Shown here: positions 16,955-26,286 of the stretch, piece by piece
How positions within the stretch are numbered: position 1 is the stretch's first letter
How the letters are laid out: each line of letters begins with the position of its first letter
NCBI GenBank assembly: GCA_016931625.1
Contig: JAFGEK010000175.1
Coordinates: 1-48,227 of the forward strand
Source of the DNA: Deltaproteobacteria bacterium
Lineage (GTDB): Bacteria; Myxococcota; XYA12-FULL-58-9; JAFGEK01
Length of the DNA stretch: 48,227 nucleotides
Direction: 5' to 3'
The notes under the pieces: model-generated
The model's database searches: none
Told to the model about the DNA's origin: nothing
The model's input: only the letters and a program-made list of their open reading frames with translations
Translations under genes and position numbers: made by a program

Positions 16955-17986
16955 TCAAATAATATTAACCTCAAATAGCTCTTCAATATTGCTAATAGAT
17001 ACAGCTTTATAAGCCCAGTGATTCAAGCATTCGATATCGCTGCAAGCAAGAATACGTTGACGCTGCAAATCATCTAATTGAATACCTCTTGCTTCTAAAA
17101 CAGTTAATATAGTTTGTGATTTTCCTTGAACCATGCCTTCGGTTCTGCCTTCGGTTCTACCTTCGGCTCTGCCTTCGGCTCTGCCTTCGGTTCTACCTTC
17201 GGCTCTGCCTTCGGCTCTACCTTCGGCTCTGCCTTGAGTAATGGCCTCTTTACGAATAGAACTCATGATATGTGCATGACAGCGTGCCCACATTTTGCGT
17301 TCACGGGCCCAAAATTGCGCATTAGGATCTGCTGAAATTTCTTCTAAGTTATCTCTAGCGTTTTTCATAACTAGGTCCTCCTGTGCCAGACGGTCAAATT
17401 CTTCGTCTGAATCAGCTAATAAAAAACGTGACCATCGATAAAGCTGAGGATTATCACTCTCTTTTAGGTAATTAATTTTTTGTAACTCTAATGTATGAAT
17501 TTCAATATCAGAACAAAATACTTCATGGGTTGTATCTTCTGTAAGATGAAAAATATTATGAAATTTTTCAGCATTAAATAAATTGCGACCCAACCAAATA
17601 ATTGAAATAACCGGTATTAAATCAAAATAATTATCGCCGCGATTTAGCTCACAAGTGTATTCTTTGGCCCAATAATATAAAAATCTTGAACGAATACCAA
17701 TAGGCAGCTCGGTTTGCATTTCAACATCAAATATTGCTTTATTAGCCAAGCAAACTCTAACATCGAGAACAACACCTTTGTCAGAGCTATATTCTTTGGG
17801 TAAATCAGGGTTTAAAATAGTCAATTCAGTAATCGACTCAGGTAGCTTAACAATGCTTTCGATCATAGATTTTAACAATGATAAATCGCGCTGCATCAGC
17901 AACTTAAAGACAATATCGAGCTTTGGATCAAGAAACCTCACGTCTTTAATAGTATCAGTAGTGTTTTGCGATTGGCTAGTGTTCAT
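16955..17986 (-). CDS. Rpn/PD-(D/E)XK nuclease family protein
   Basis: 343 residues. The N-terminus LDPKLDIVFKLLMQRD, followed by VLDVRVCLANKAIFDVEMQT, is the signature of the Rpn 'recombination-promoting nuclease / putative transposase' family. It holds a PD-(D/E)XK-type core (D in VLDVRV and E-M-Q in DVEMQT). The middle is typical of the family (YWAKEYTCELNRGDNYFDL, PVISIIWLGRN). Near the C-terminus a run of GRAEGRTEG units connects to a short helical tail, as in many relatives. Rpn proteins promote RecA-independent recombination and nick DNA; several have been linked to phage defence. The start is supported by GGGGGAG before ATG. It sits upstream of the MNT/HEPN pair, inside the accessory segment bordered by the fadJ copies. 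Confidence 0.88.
   Translation of the reverse strand: MNTSQSQNTTDTIKDVRFLDPKLDIVFKLLMQRDLSLLKSMIESIVKLPESITELTILNPDLPKEYSSDKGVVLDVRVCLANKAIFDVEMQTELPIGIRSRFLYYWAKEYTCELNRGDNYFDLIPVISIIWLGRNLFNAEKFHNIFHLTEDTTHEVFCSDIEIHTLELQKINYLKESDNPQLYRWSRFLLADSDEEFDRLAQEDLVMKNARDNLEEISADPNAQFWARERKMWARCHAHIMSSIRKEAITQGRAEGRAEGRAEGRTEGRAEGRAEGRTEGRTEGMVQGKSQTILTVLEARGIQLDDLQRQRILACSDIECLNHWAYKAVSISNIEELFEVNII
17135..17230 (-). repeat. Eight 12-bp tandem units in the Rpn gene
   Basis: Eight near-identical 12-bp units (gccttcggctct and close variants; the coding strand encodes GRAE or GRTE) lie in a row, with a degraded ninth. The near-identity points to recent slippage. The unit number can vary without changing the reading frame. 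Confidence 0.95.
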
Positions 17987-18082
17987 GAACTCCCCCTGTT
18001 TTTAGTGCAATGTGGTGTGGTGTTATAAGTACATAACAAGTTGGGTATTTGGCTAAATTACTTGTAATTTTTTTATTTTTTT

Positions 18083-18105
18083 AAAAAAAATGTGCCCTGC
18101 AGGCA
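18083..18105 (-). terminator. Weak intrinsic terminator after fadJ
   Basis: On the minus strand TGCC-TGCAG-GGCA (18105-18093) is followed by CA and eight T's, 10 bp after the fadJ stop. The stem is short. Confidence 0.5.
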
Positions 18106-18114
18106 TAAAAACGC

Positions 18115-20268
18115 TTACCCGTGCTGCTGCGCTAGTTTTTCAAGTCGTTCTAATATATTTTTAGTTCCACAAGTATCAATATAGTTAAATGGCCCACCTA
18201 AAAATGGCGGAAAGCCAAGGCCAAATACCGCGCCGATATTGCCATCGCGTTTATTGCGAATAATGCCTTCATCAAGGCATAAAGCTGCTTCATTAATCAT
18301 TGCTAGAGTACAGCGCTCAATAATGGCCGCTTTACTTAAATTTTCGCTGTATCTGCGCTTGCTATTACATAATGCATAAATCGAGGTATCAGCCTTGCCC
18401 TTTTTGCCGTTTTTATAAATATAAAAGCCACGCCCATTTTTACGACCTTGGCGATTATCATGCAATAAAGCCTCTAAGGCAGTAGGTGGCTTAAGACGCT
18501 CGCCAAATGCCTGGTGCATAATTTTGCCCGCCTTAGCGCCAACATCAATACCAATTTCGTCAATCAAGGTAAGTGGCCCCACCGGAAAACCAAAATCCAT
18601 CATGGCGTTATCAATCGCATCGATTGCGGCACCCTCAGCCACTAAGCGCACCGCTTCGTTGATATAAGGCGCCAAAATTCGCGAAGTATAAAAACCAGCA
18701 CCATCTTTAACCACGATAACCGTTTTACCTTGCTTTTTACCAAGCTCAACACAAGTGGCAATAACCCACGCTGCGGTCATTGGGGTTATAACAACCTCAA
18801 GCAGCGGCATTTTTTCAACTGGCGAAAAATAATGCATACCGATAACGGTTTCAGGGTGACGCGAGGCTTTTGCTATTTCACTTATCGGCAGCGAAGATGT
18901 ATTTGAAGCAAAAATGATTTCAGGGCCACCGCCTTTTTCTGCTTCACGCAGCATTTGCTGCTTTTGTTCTAAGTCTTCAAAGACAGCTTCAATTACCACT
19001 TCGGCTGCTTTATAACCACTTGCCATAGTGGTGGTAGTTAGATGGAACATAAGGGTATTTGCTTGCGCTCTACTATATCTACCACGTTTTCGTCTGGCAC
19101 TAATGACCCGCTCAACATATTTTGCTGCACGGCTTAGGCCAGCGTTATCTTTTTCTTTTATGCGCACCGGTAAATTTGCTTCAGTAATGCTTACTGCCGC
19201 AATGCCTGCCCCCATTAAGCCTCCGCCTTGCACTAATAAGTGGGTGACCGGGCGCGCATCAACCCCACTGTCTTTCTTTAACTCACGTGTTGCAAAAAAT
19301 AATGACATCAAAGCTTTTGCTTGCGGTGATACTGCAAGCATACCAAACTGCTCAGCTTCAAATTCCAGGCCTGCCTTTTGACCTTGACTCAGTCCGTGTT
19401 GTATTGCTTCTATAGCCTTAAGTGGCGCGGGATAATTACCGCGAGTCTTTTTAAATAATTGCTTTTGAGCTTGGTTAAATAGTAACTGTTGTCCCAAAGC
19501 ATTAGTTTCAAGCGCTGCACGTTGCCAATTTTGCGGGTTGCTCAGTTTAAACATCGCTTTTTTAAACCGCCGCCAACCTTTGGCTTTGGGTTTTAACTTA
19601 TCATGCGCTTTGGGTTTGCTAGTTTTTAATGACTGTTGCTTGAGTAAAGCTAAAGCGCGTTTTTTTGCTGCTGAAATTAAAATGCTTGCAGGGACTAACT
19701 CATCAACTAAGCCTAAGTGTAGTGCTTTTTTAGCAAACACTTTCTTACCGGTTAGAATGAGATCAAGAGCTGCAGCAATACCAATAAGCCGTGGTAATCG
19801 CTGCGTGCCCCCGCCACCGGGTATTAACCCCAGTTGCACCTCGGGGAGACTAAGCACTGTATGTGGCGAATCGCTGGCAATTCGACTTTGGCAAGCTAAG
19901 GCCAATTCAAGCCCACCACCTAAAGCCATGCCATCAATTGCTGCCACTACTGGTTTATGCAGTTTTTTGTGTAATGTTTCAAAACGGCCAAAAAGTTTTT
20001 GAGTTGCTTGTGATAATGCTTCAGCCTCGGGCGCAGTTTTTACATCACGCATTACTTCAATATCAGCGCCAGCCATAAAGCCCGCGCTCTTCATCGAACC
20101 AAACACTAAGGCTTTAATGTTTTGATCACTAGCAACGCGATCAAGCGCCAGCTCAAGTTCTTCTGCTACCGATATAGTAAGAATATTTAATTTTTCGCAG
20201 AGCACATCCATGCGCAGCAAAGCAACCCCGTCACTATCAACATCAAAATGAAAATGGGTTAGTTGCAT
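18115..20268 (-). CDS. fadJ: Fused 3-hydroxyacyl-CoA dehydrogenase / enoyl-CoA hydratase
   Basis: About 717 residues. The crotonase (enoyl-CoA hydratase) half comes first, with MALGGGLELALAC and LPEVQLGLIPGGGGTQRLP carrying the two catalytic Glu. Then comes the 3-hydroxyacyl-CoA dehydrogenase half: NAD motif GGGLMGAGIA, SNTSSLPI, and GMHYFSPVEKMPLLEVV. The 3HCDH C-terminal domain ends the protein. It hydrates enoyl-CoA and oxidises 3-hydroxyacyl-CoA in fatty acid beta-oxidation. The start ATG 20268 is preceded by GGAGG 10 nt away; a TTG further upstream overlaps the fadI stop and is less likely. It follows fadI, so the two make the FadIJ trifunctional system. Its 3' end was copied to 15640-15922. 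Confidence 0.95.
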   Translation of the reverse strand: MQLTHFHFDVDSDGVALLRMDVLCEKLNILTISVAEELELALDRVASDQNIKALVFGSMKSAGFMAGADIEVMRDVKTAPEAEALSQATQKLFGRFETLHKKLHKPVVAAIDGMALGGGLELALACQSRIASDSPHTVLSLPEVQLGLIPGGGGTQRLPRLIGIAAALDLILTGKKVFAKKALHLGLVDELVPASILISAAKKRALALLKQQSLKTSKPKAHDKLKPKAKGWRRFKKAMFKLSNPQNWQRAALETNALGQQLLFNQAQKQLFKKTRGNYPAPLKAIEAIQHGLSQGQKAGLEFEAEQFGMLAVSPQAKALMSLFFATRELKKDSGVDARPVTHLLVQGGGLMGAGIAAVSITEANLPVRIKEKDNAGLSRAAKYVERVISARRKRGRYSRAQANTLMFHLTTTTMASGYKAAEVVIEAVFEDLEQKQQMLREAEKGGGPEIIFASNTSSLPISEIAKASRHPETVIGMHYFSPVEKMPLLEVVITPMTAAWVIATCVELGKKQGKTVIVVKDGAGFYTSRILAPYINEAVRLVAEGAAIDAIDNAMMDFGFPVGPLTLIDEIGIDVGAKAGKIMHQAFGERLKPPTALEALLHDNRQGRKNGRGFYIYKNGKKGKADTSIYALCNSKRRYSENLSKAAIIERCTLAMINEAALCLDEGIIRNKRDGNIGAVFGLGFPPFLGGPFNYIDTCGTKNILERLEKLAQQHG

Positions 20269-20290
20269 TTGAAATTTGCCTCCATCTAAC

Positions 20291-21601
20291 CTAACGCTCA
20301 ATAATTAAAGCTGCGCCCATACTACCTGCGGTGCATTGCGTAATTAGTGCTTTGCCACTACCGCGACGTGCAAGTTCATTCGCCATGGTGATAACCTGAC
20401 GAACCCCGGTTGCCGCAAAAGGATGCCCTATAGCAATCGATCCACCATAAATATTTAACTTTGCCATATTTACCTCTCCTATTGGTTCATCACGATTTAA
20501 AAACTGGCGGGCAAACTCAACTGAACTCATGGCTTTAATGTTTGAAAGTACTTGCGCGGCAAAAGCCTCATGCATGTCAATAAGATCTATATCATCAAGC
20601 TTGAGCCTGGCACATTTTAAAGCTTGCGCAGCCGCAATTGGTGGCGCTGCTAATAATTGCCAATGCGGATCAACGCCTGCAAATGCCCAAGCATGCACCC
20701 GGGCTAAAGGGTCATAGCCAAGTTCATGGGCACGTTGTTCACTCATAACAATTAGGGCCGAAGCGCCATCAGTTAAAGCCGAACTATTGCCAGGTGTGAT
20801 AGTGCCATAACGTTTATCAAAAGCAGGCTTTAACGAAGCCATTTTTGCCATGTTGGTATCGCCGCGCACCAAATTATCACGATCAGCCACGTGGCTATAT
20901 TTTGGTGGTACTGGAAAACTCATTACTTCATTAGCATAAATACCTAACTCCCAGGCATGGGCGGCGTTTTCGTGTGATTTTAAAGCAAAAGCATCTTGCT
21001 CTTCACGGCTGATCTCATTTTCTTTTGCCATTTTTTCGGCTGACTCACCCATAGTTAAACCGGTGGTCGCTTCTTTAATCGCTGGTGGCACCGGCAAAAA
21101 ATCGCGCGGGCGTAATTTTATTAACGACTTAGCTTTGCCTGCCGGTGTTTTTGCGCTTGCCATTTGCATTAATGAGCGTGAAAAGTTATCGCTAAAAGTT
21201 ATGGGTGGTTTTGATAATGAATCAGCGCCACCGCAGATCACTACATCAGCCATACCCAACATAATTGCTTGGGCAGCACTAACTAATGCTTGCGTGCTAG
21301 TAGCGCAGGCGCGTGATACTGAAAACGCCTCAATTTCTGACGGTAGCCCAATACCAAAAACGATTTCGCGGGCAATATTAAATACGCTGGGGTGTTGAAT
21401 CACCTGACCGAAAATAACACTATCAATAACTTTATTATTAAGATCGTTACGACTAATCAGCTCGGCAACTAATATTTTAGCGAGATCAACTGTGCATAAG
21501 TCACGATACAGCGTACCCGCTTTAACAAAGGGCGTTCTAAGTCCTGCAACAATAACCGCGCGACGATTATTTGAAATATTTGATACACAAGCACAGGTCA
21601 T
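20291..21601 (-). CDS. fadI: 3-ketoacyl-CoA thiolase
   Basis: 436 residues, the FadI length. Thiolase residues are seen: the nucleophile Cys in SRACATSTQ, His in IDMHEAFAAQ, His in IAIGHPFAATG, and the proton-donor Cys in TQCTAGSMGAA. It cleaves 3-ketoacyl-CoA to acetyl-CoA in the last beta-oxidation step. The start has AGGAG 8 nt before it. It precedes fadJ in one operon. The N-terminal MTCACVS is rich in Cys and is not part of the fold. Confidence 0.95.
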   Translation of the reverse strand: MTCACVSNISNNRRAVIVAGLRTPFVKAGTLYRDLCTVDLAKILVAELISRNDLNNKVIDSVIFGQVIQHPSVFNIAREIVFGIGLPSEIEAFSVSRACATSTQALVSAAQAIMLGMADVVICGGADSLSKPPITFSDNFSRSLMQMASAKTPAGKAKSLIKLRPRDFLPVPPAIKEATTGLTMGESAEKMAKENEISREEQDAFALKSHENAAHAWELGIYANEVMSFPVPPKYSHVADRDNLVRGDTNMAKMASLKPAFDKRYGTITPGNSSALTDGASALIVMSEQRAHELGYDPLARVHAWAFAGVDPHWQLLAAPPIAAAQALKCARLKLDDIDLIDMHEAFAAQVLSNIKAMSSVEFARQFLNRDEPIGEVNMAKLNIYGGSIAIGHPFAATGVRQVITMANELARRGSGKALITQCTAGSMGAALIIER

Positions 21602-21678
21602 AAGCTAAACTCCTAATATTTTTGTGCGATAATTCGCGCTAAAAGATTGGACCTCATAAGTAGTCATTGATAAAACGC

Positions 21679-23529
21679 ATGATCATGCGTTTTGGCAAGG
21701 ACTTTGGCGGCCTTGCGGCCGGAATGACTTTTGGTGGCCTTTTTATTGGCTTATTCGAAGCAATATATCGTGATGTCCCTAGCATTTACGCAATGTTACT
21801 GTATGGCACAGGTTGGGGGGGCGCCGGTATATTTTTAGCTTTACTATGGGCTTTTTTAAGAAGACGCAAACATAAGCCCCCTCGTGAGCCCTTTTTTCGC
21901 GGGTTCGTAATTTCAACTTCGATCTCGTTAGCCATACTAGTGCGCTTTATTGTGTGGCGTGATGTATTTTTTGAAGCTCAAGATAAAACTTGGCTAGCAC
22001 TATTTATTGGCTTGGCTTTTGCGCTAGCGGTAGCTCTATTTTTGTTGCTTTTAATGCGCAACATCGAGCGACGTATTGCCACTGAAAGTTTAGGTGGGAT
22101 CTGGCTTTGGTTTGTACCATTTTGTATTTGCGGCATTTTTTTAATTCGTACTCAAATAGGTGATGAGCGTATTTTAGAAATACCTCCTCAACCTGTTGCT
22201 GCAAATACCAAAACAGCTAAACCAAATCGCATTGTCATTTTAGTGGTGGCTGATGCACTGCGAGCCGATGCCCTTGGTTGTTATGGCGCTAAACCTCATC
22301 GTGATAAACCTATCTCACCTCGTATTGACCAATTTGCTAAGCATTCCCGAATTTATACCAATGCCAGCGCTCAAGCTTCATGGACACGCCCAGCAATGGC
22401 TTCGATTATATCTTCACGCCACGTAAGTGGGCACGTGACCATGAGCAAAACCGCTATCTTGCCAATTTCGCTGCCCACAATTGCTACTGAATTGGCAAAC
22501 GCTAAAGTACATACAACCGCTGTAGTTACCAATTATAACCTCGAACCAGCATATGGATTTTCTCGCGGTTTTGCCGAATATTTTTATTTAGCACCAGCTC
22601 GCTATTTAGGTGCTCCTCGTGAAGCCTATCGTCTAGCGGCATATCAAACTTATCGCCTGCTGCGCGAAAAAATGAGTTTCTTTAAGAGTAAACCACAATA
22701 TTTTTATCGTTCAGGCGCTGCAGTAACTACGCGTGCCCTTGAAATAATTGATGCCATAAAGAGCCAGCAAGATTTATTTATATATTTGCACTACATGGAA
22801 ACTCATGACCCATATTTTGCAATTACTGGCAAAACCTACGCTCATGTATCACTACCTAAACCACCGCTAGCAATAGCTGATGAAATGCGCATTGCTTATC
22901 GCGACGAAGTACAGCGTTTTGATAATTATTTTGGCATGTTAATCGATGGTCTTGTGGCTCGTGATCTCATCGATCGCACTACAATTATAGTTATTGCTGA
23001 TCATGGCGAAGAATTTGCCGACCATGGCGGGTTTTATCATGGCACTACCCTATATGAAGAATTGATCCATGTGCCATTAATTATTTCAGGACCTGCAATA
23101 GCTCCTGGCCAGGACGACCGCTTAGTGCGCCAAATTGATATAGCCCCAACTATTGCGGGTCGCTTTGGGGTAAAAGCCCCAAAAAGTTGGGAGGGTCTAG
23201 ATATTTATGCTGGTACTCGCAAACCAACCGTATCTTTGGCAGAAGAAAATCATCAGGGTAATATCCTAAAAGCCATTCGCGCTGGCGTCGAAAAGCTTAT
23301 CGTTGCTAATCCCGATAATCCCCGTGGCTTAAAACCAGTTGAACTCTATAATCTGATTGAAGATCCTCGCGAAAAATATCCGATTATTAATGAAGAAAGC
23401 ATGAAAAGCTTACAAAAAATGCTTAAACAAGCAATAACTAATGCAAGCAATGGAGCGCCGTTAATTAACCACCACGCTCAAGATGCTGCCGACCAAGCTG
23501 AGCTACGCGCTCTTGGCTATATTCAGTAA
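21679..23529 (+). CDS. Membrane sulfatase-like hydrolase (LtaS-type)
   Basis: About 616 residues. Four or five N-terminal membrane segments (residues ~10-160) precede a sulfatase / alkaline-phosphatase-type domain. That domain begins VVADALRADALGCYG and continues with HYMETHDPYF and IADHGEEFADHG, all metal-site motifs. At the nucleophile position the sequence is ASWTRPAMASI, with Thr, not the Cys or Ser of true sulfatases, so it fits phosphoglycerol-transferase or phosphodiesterase members better. Its C-terminus ends ELRALGYIQ. The start is unclear: TTG 21667, ATG 21679 and ATG 21685 have no strong ribosome-binding site. The next gene, of the same superfamily, starts 5 nt after its stop. Confidence 0.85.
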   Translation: MIMRFGKDFGGLAAGMTFGGLFIGLFEAIYRDVPSIYAMLLYGTGWGGAGIFLALLWAFLRRRKHKPPREPFFRGFVISTSISLAILVRFIVWRDVFFEAQDKTWLALFIGLAFALAVALFLLLLMRNIERRIATESLGGIWLWFVPFCICGIFLIRTQIGDERILEIPPQPVAANTKTAKPNRIVILVVADALRADALGCYGAKPHRDKPISPRIDQFAKHSRIYTNASAQASWTRPAMASIISSRHVSGHVTMSKTAILPISLPTIATELANAKVHTTAVVTNYNLEPAYGFSRGFAEYFYLAPARYLGAPREAYRLAAYQTYRLLREKMSFFKSKPQYFYRSGAAVTTRALEIIDAIKSQQDLFIYLHYMETHDPYFAITGKTYAHVSLPKPPLAIADEMRIAYRDEVQRFDNYFGMLIDGLVARDLIDRTTIIVIADHGEEFADHGGFYHGTTLYEELIHVPLIISGPAIAPGQDDRLVRQIDIAPTIAGRFGVKAPKSWEGLDIYAGTRKPTVSLAEENHQGNILKAIRAGVEKLIVANPDNPRGLKPVELYNLIEDPREKYPIINEESMKSLQKMLKQAITNASNGAPLINHHAQDAADQAELRALGYIQ

Positions 23530-23534
23530 CGCTC

Positions 23535-25226
23535 GTGCAACCATTAATTATAGTCGGTATTGATGGCGCTGATTGGGCGGTTATTGAAAAATCAATAGCT
23601 TATGGACAATTGCCCAATATTTCAGCTTTAATAAAACGTGGTCTACGCACCGAATTAAATTCAACCATGCCACCAGCAACCCTACCCGCATGGATGTCCT
23701 TTCTTTGCGGCGCCAATCCTGCAGAACATGGGTTAGTAGATATGTTCGTCCATCCGCCGCAAAGCTATGCCATAAGGCCAGCTACTACCGAATTACAAAA
23801 ATTGCCGACCTTTTTATCAAGATTGGCCCAAAAAGGTTTAGCAGTAGCAAGTCTTGGGGTGCCTGGCACTTATCCGCCAGATAAATCGTTGGGATTATGT
23901 ATTGCTGGTTTTGATGCTCCGGGAGTTAGTCATGCAAGCAAAAATAGCATTCATCCAACCTCTGCTTATCGCCAAATACAATCACTTGGTGGATGGCGCT
24001 ATGCTATTGTAAATGAGCAACAACACCCTGGTAGTAAACTTGCCCAAAAACTTATAAACGACCTCACCATTAAAGAACGCGTGATCTTATGGGCTTATGC
24101 TAAACAGCATTGGGACGTTTTCTTTGTACACATACAGGCAGCCGACACTGCCGGACACCATCTTTGGCATACCTATGATGTCACCTCGCCTCGTTTCCGC
24201 AATAGTTCAGCCATTAATGCGCTAACTAGTGTGTATAGCCGCATCGACCAATTAATCGGACGATTATTAGCCAAAGCTCCAACAAATGCACGAGTAATGC
24301 TTATAAGTGATCATGGCATGGGTGGAGCTTCTGATATTGCAGTTCACCTAAATCGTGTTCTTTCTGAACTTGATTTGCTACGCTTTAAAAACAACTCAAA
24401 ATCTCACATTAATCGATATCTTGGCGTAATATTTAGAAATATTAGCAGCAGATTGCCTGCATATATATTTAGTGTATTATTAAGAATATTACCTAACACA
24501 TTGATAATGCGGGCATTATCTCTTAGTCGAGCGCTAAATATCGACTATGCTAATAGCGCTGCCTTTTCAGATGAACTTGATTATGCCCCATCAGTGTGGC
24601 TAAACCGACGCGGTGTTTTTCCGTATGGGCAAGTAGATGATACAAAGGCTGATGCAATACTAAAACGCATTCGCCACGCTTTGCTAGCTTTGCGCCACCC
24701 CGATTCGAACGCTCCTCTAGTTAATGCGGTTTATTTACGTGATGAAATATTTTCTCATCCGGCTGCGGCTATTACTCCAGATTTAATAATTGAACCTGCA
24801 TGGCCGTCAGGGTTTCGCGCCTCATTCTTACCAAGTTTTAGGCTTGGCCCTAAAATAAGACGTTTAGCTACAAAAGAACTTACTGCGGGTCGTGGTTATG
24901 GCATGCCTGGTGTGCATCGCCAACAAGGAATATTTTTGGCAGTAGGTCCTTTACTACCTGCTATAGAAGCTCCTATACTCAGTATTGCCGAAGCTGGGGC
25001 GTTAGTTTATGCGCTTGCCGGTATTACTCCGCCACCTGATCTGAAAGTAAAATTGCAAGGTTTTTGGCAAGAATTAGCACTAGCGCTAACCAAAAACGAC
25101 AAACTCTCAAACACACCATCAGCACAATTATGCCCCAACAATAGCGCTGCTATACCTGCTGCATTAGACGCAACTCAACAAGCAGCTCTGACTGAGCGTT
25201 TACGTAATTGGGGTTATATTGATTGA
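23535..25226 (+). CDS. Alkaline-phosphatase-superfamily phosphodiesterase
   Basis: 563 residues, GTG start 5 nt after the previous stop. The N-terminal IIVGIDGADWAVIE (metal Asp) is followed by STMPPATLPAWMSFLCGANP (Thr at the nucleophile position), then HIQAADTAGHHLW and LISDHGMGG. These are motifs of type I phosphodiesterase / nucleotide pyrophosphatase-like proteins. No signal peptide or membrane helix is clear. It ends ERLRNWGYID, a tail shared with its upstream neighbour. The two probably act on the same class of phosphate ester, perhaps in envelope lipid or glycan modification. Confidence 0.85.
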   Translation: MQPLIIVGIDGADWAVIEKSIAYGQLPNISALIKRGLRTELNSTMPPATLPAWMSFLCGANPAEHGLVDMFVHPPQSYAIRPATTELQKLPTFLSRLAQKGLAVASLGVPGTYPPDKSLGLCIAGFDAPGVSHASKNSIHPTSAYRQIQSLGGWRYAIVNEQQHPGSKLAQKLINDLTIKERVILWAYAKQHWDVFFVHIQAADTAGHHLWHTYDVTSPRFRNSSAINALTSVYSRIDQLIGRLLAKAPTNARVMLISDHGMGGASDIAVHLNRVLSELDLLRFKNNSKSHINRYLGVIFRNISSRLPAYIFSVLLRILPNTLIMRALSLSRALNIDYANSAAFSDELDYAPSVWLNRRGVFPYGQVDDTKADAILKRIRHALLALRHPDSNAPLVNAVYLRDEIFSHPAAAITPDLIIEPAWPSGFRASFLPSFRLGPKIRRLATKELTAGRGYGMPGVHRQQGIFLAVGPLLPAIEAPILSIAEAGALVYALAGITPPPDLKVKLQGFWQELALALTKNDKLSNTPSAQLCPNNSAAIPAALDATQQAALTERLRNWGYID

Positions 25227-25294
25227 TTTAAACAAAAAATTATCTCTTAACTTGACCTATGTTGCACTACTTGCGCATAAAAGTTACACACTAA

Positions 25295-25307
25295 AGGGAC
25301 ACACCCT
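25295..25307. repeat. Variant element end upstream of TerC
   Basis: AGGGACACACCCT is an imperfect, reverse-oriented version of the GGGTGTCCCT end motif, 14 bp before the TerC start. With the copy at 26287 it brackets TerC. Confidence 0.4.
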
Positions 25308-25321
25308 AGTTAGATGAAAAA

Positions 25322-26284
25322 ATGTTAACTTCAATAGCTCCAACATGGCTTTGGTTTTTTTTTGGCCTTTTAATAACTTTTTTTTTAGCCTTAGACCTTG
25401 GCCTATCTAGTCATGGTGGTGAAAAAGAAGTTTCAACCAAACATGCTCTTATTTGGACTTGTATATGGATTATTCTCGCTACCATTTTTGGTATTGGTGT
25501 CACTCATTTATTTGGGCGCGATAAGGGGCTAGAATATTTTACCGGCTTTGTAATCGAAAAGGCCTTAAGTATTGATAATATCTTTGTTTTTATTGTTATT
25601 TTCAATTATTTCAAGGTGCCACGTCGTTTTCAACATCGTGTATTATTTTGGGGCGTTATATGTGCCTTTTTATTGCGTGCCTTGTTTATCTTTTTAGGTG
25701 CTGCGCTAATTTCACATTTTCACTGGATACTTTATATTTTTGGTGCGTTTCTTGTGTATACCGGTATTAAGCTAGTTATTGTTAAAGATGACGATAAGGT
25801 CGATCCCGAAAAAAGCTTGCTAGTACGTGGTTTTCGTCATTTTATCCCGGTAACTGATAGTTATGAAGGTGCACACTTTATAGTTAAGCGAGGCCTGCGT
25901 ATTTATGCAACACCATTGCTATTAGTACTAGCGCTTATTGAAGGCTCTGATGTGGTGTTTGCTTTTGATTCTATTCCTGCCATTTTCGGTGTAACCACTG
26001 ACCCTTTTATCGTTTACACCTCGAACATCTTTGCCATTTTAGGCTTGCGCAATTTGTATTTTGTATTGGCCAATTTTATCGATCGTTTTGCTTATCTTAA
26101 ATATGGTTTAGGCTTAGTACTTACTTTTGTTGGCGCTAAAATGTTAGCTGAATGGTTTTATGAAGTGCCGGTTTTAGCCTCATTGATTGTTATTGCTACC
26201 CTTTTATCTGGTACTATGCTGGCCTCAATTATGGCTACTTCTCGCAAAAAACGCGCGGCCAACACCTTAGAAAAAATCAACTAA
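25322..26284 (+). CDS. TerC/Alx-family membrane protein
   Basis: 320 residues with about eight or nine membrane segments. The family motifs are EKALSIDNIFVFIVIF (~residue 78) and EGSDVVFAFDSIPAIF (~217), each with acidic residues inside the membrane, as in Alx/TerC. These proteins handle Mn2+ or other metal ions, for instance in export under alkaline or manganese stress. ATG 25322 is used because the ATG at 25314 is out of frame and ends at once. I looked for a manganese (yybP-ykoY) riboswitch in the short upstream gap and saw none. A mobile-like repeat starts 2 bp after its stop. Confidence 0.93.
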   Translation: MLTSIAPTWLWFFFGLLITFFLALDLGLSSHGGEKEVSTKHALIWTCIWIILATIFGIGVTHLFGRDKGLEYFTGFVIEKALSIDNIFVFIVIFNYFKVPRRFQHRVLFWGVICAFLLRALFIFLGAALISHFHWILYIFGAFLVYTGIKLVIVKDDDKVDPEKSLLVRGFRHFIPVTDSYEGAHFIVKRGLRIYATPLLLVLALIEGSDVVFAFDSIPAIFGVTTDPFIVYTSNIFAILGLRNLYFVLANFIDRFAYLKYGLGLVLTFVGAKMLAEWFYEVPVLASLIVIATLLSGTMLASIMATSRKKRAANTLEKIN

Positions 26285-26286
26285 CA

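Noticed and set aside
16752-16958. 68-codon minus-strand frame after the Rpn gene
   Set aside because: No ribosome-binding site, no recognisable family and overlap with the Rpn stop; described as an unannotated gap.
17135-17230. CRISPR-like array
   Set aside because: Units are 12 bp and adjoin without spacers, in frame inside a protein gene.
17126-17335. Plus-strand frame rich in FGSA repeats
   Set aside because: It is the complement of the 12-bp tandem array within the Rpn gene.
15929-17986. A complete known defence system made by the Rpn and MNT/HEPN genes
   Set aside because: The genes are recognisable individually but do not form a named defence system here; treated as accessory cargo.
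25227-25321. Manganese (yybP-ykoY) riboswitch before TerC
   Set aside because: Only 95 bp, with no recognisable aptamer core.
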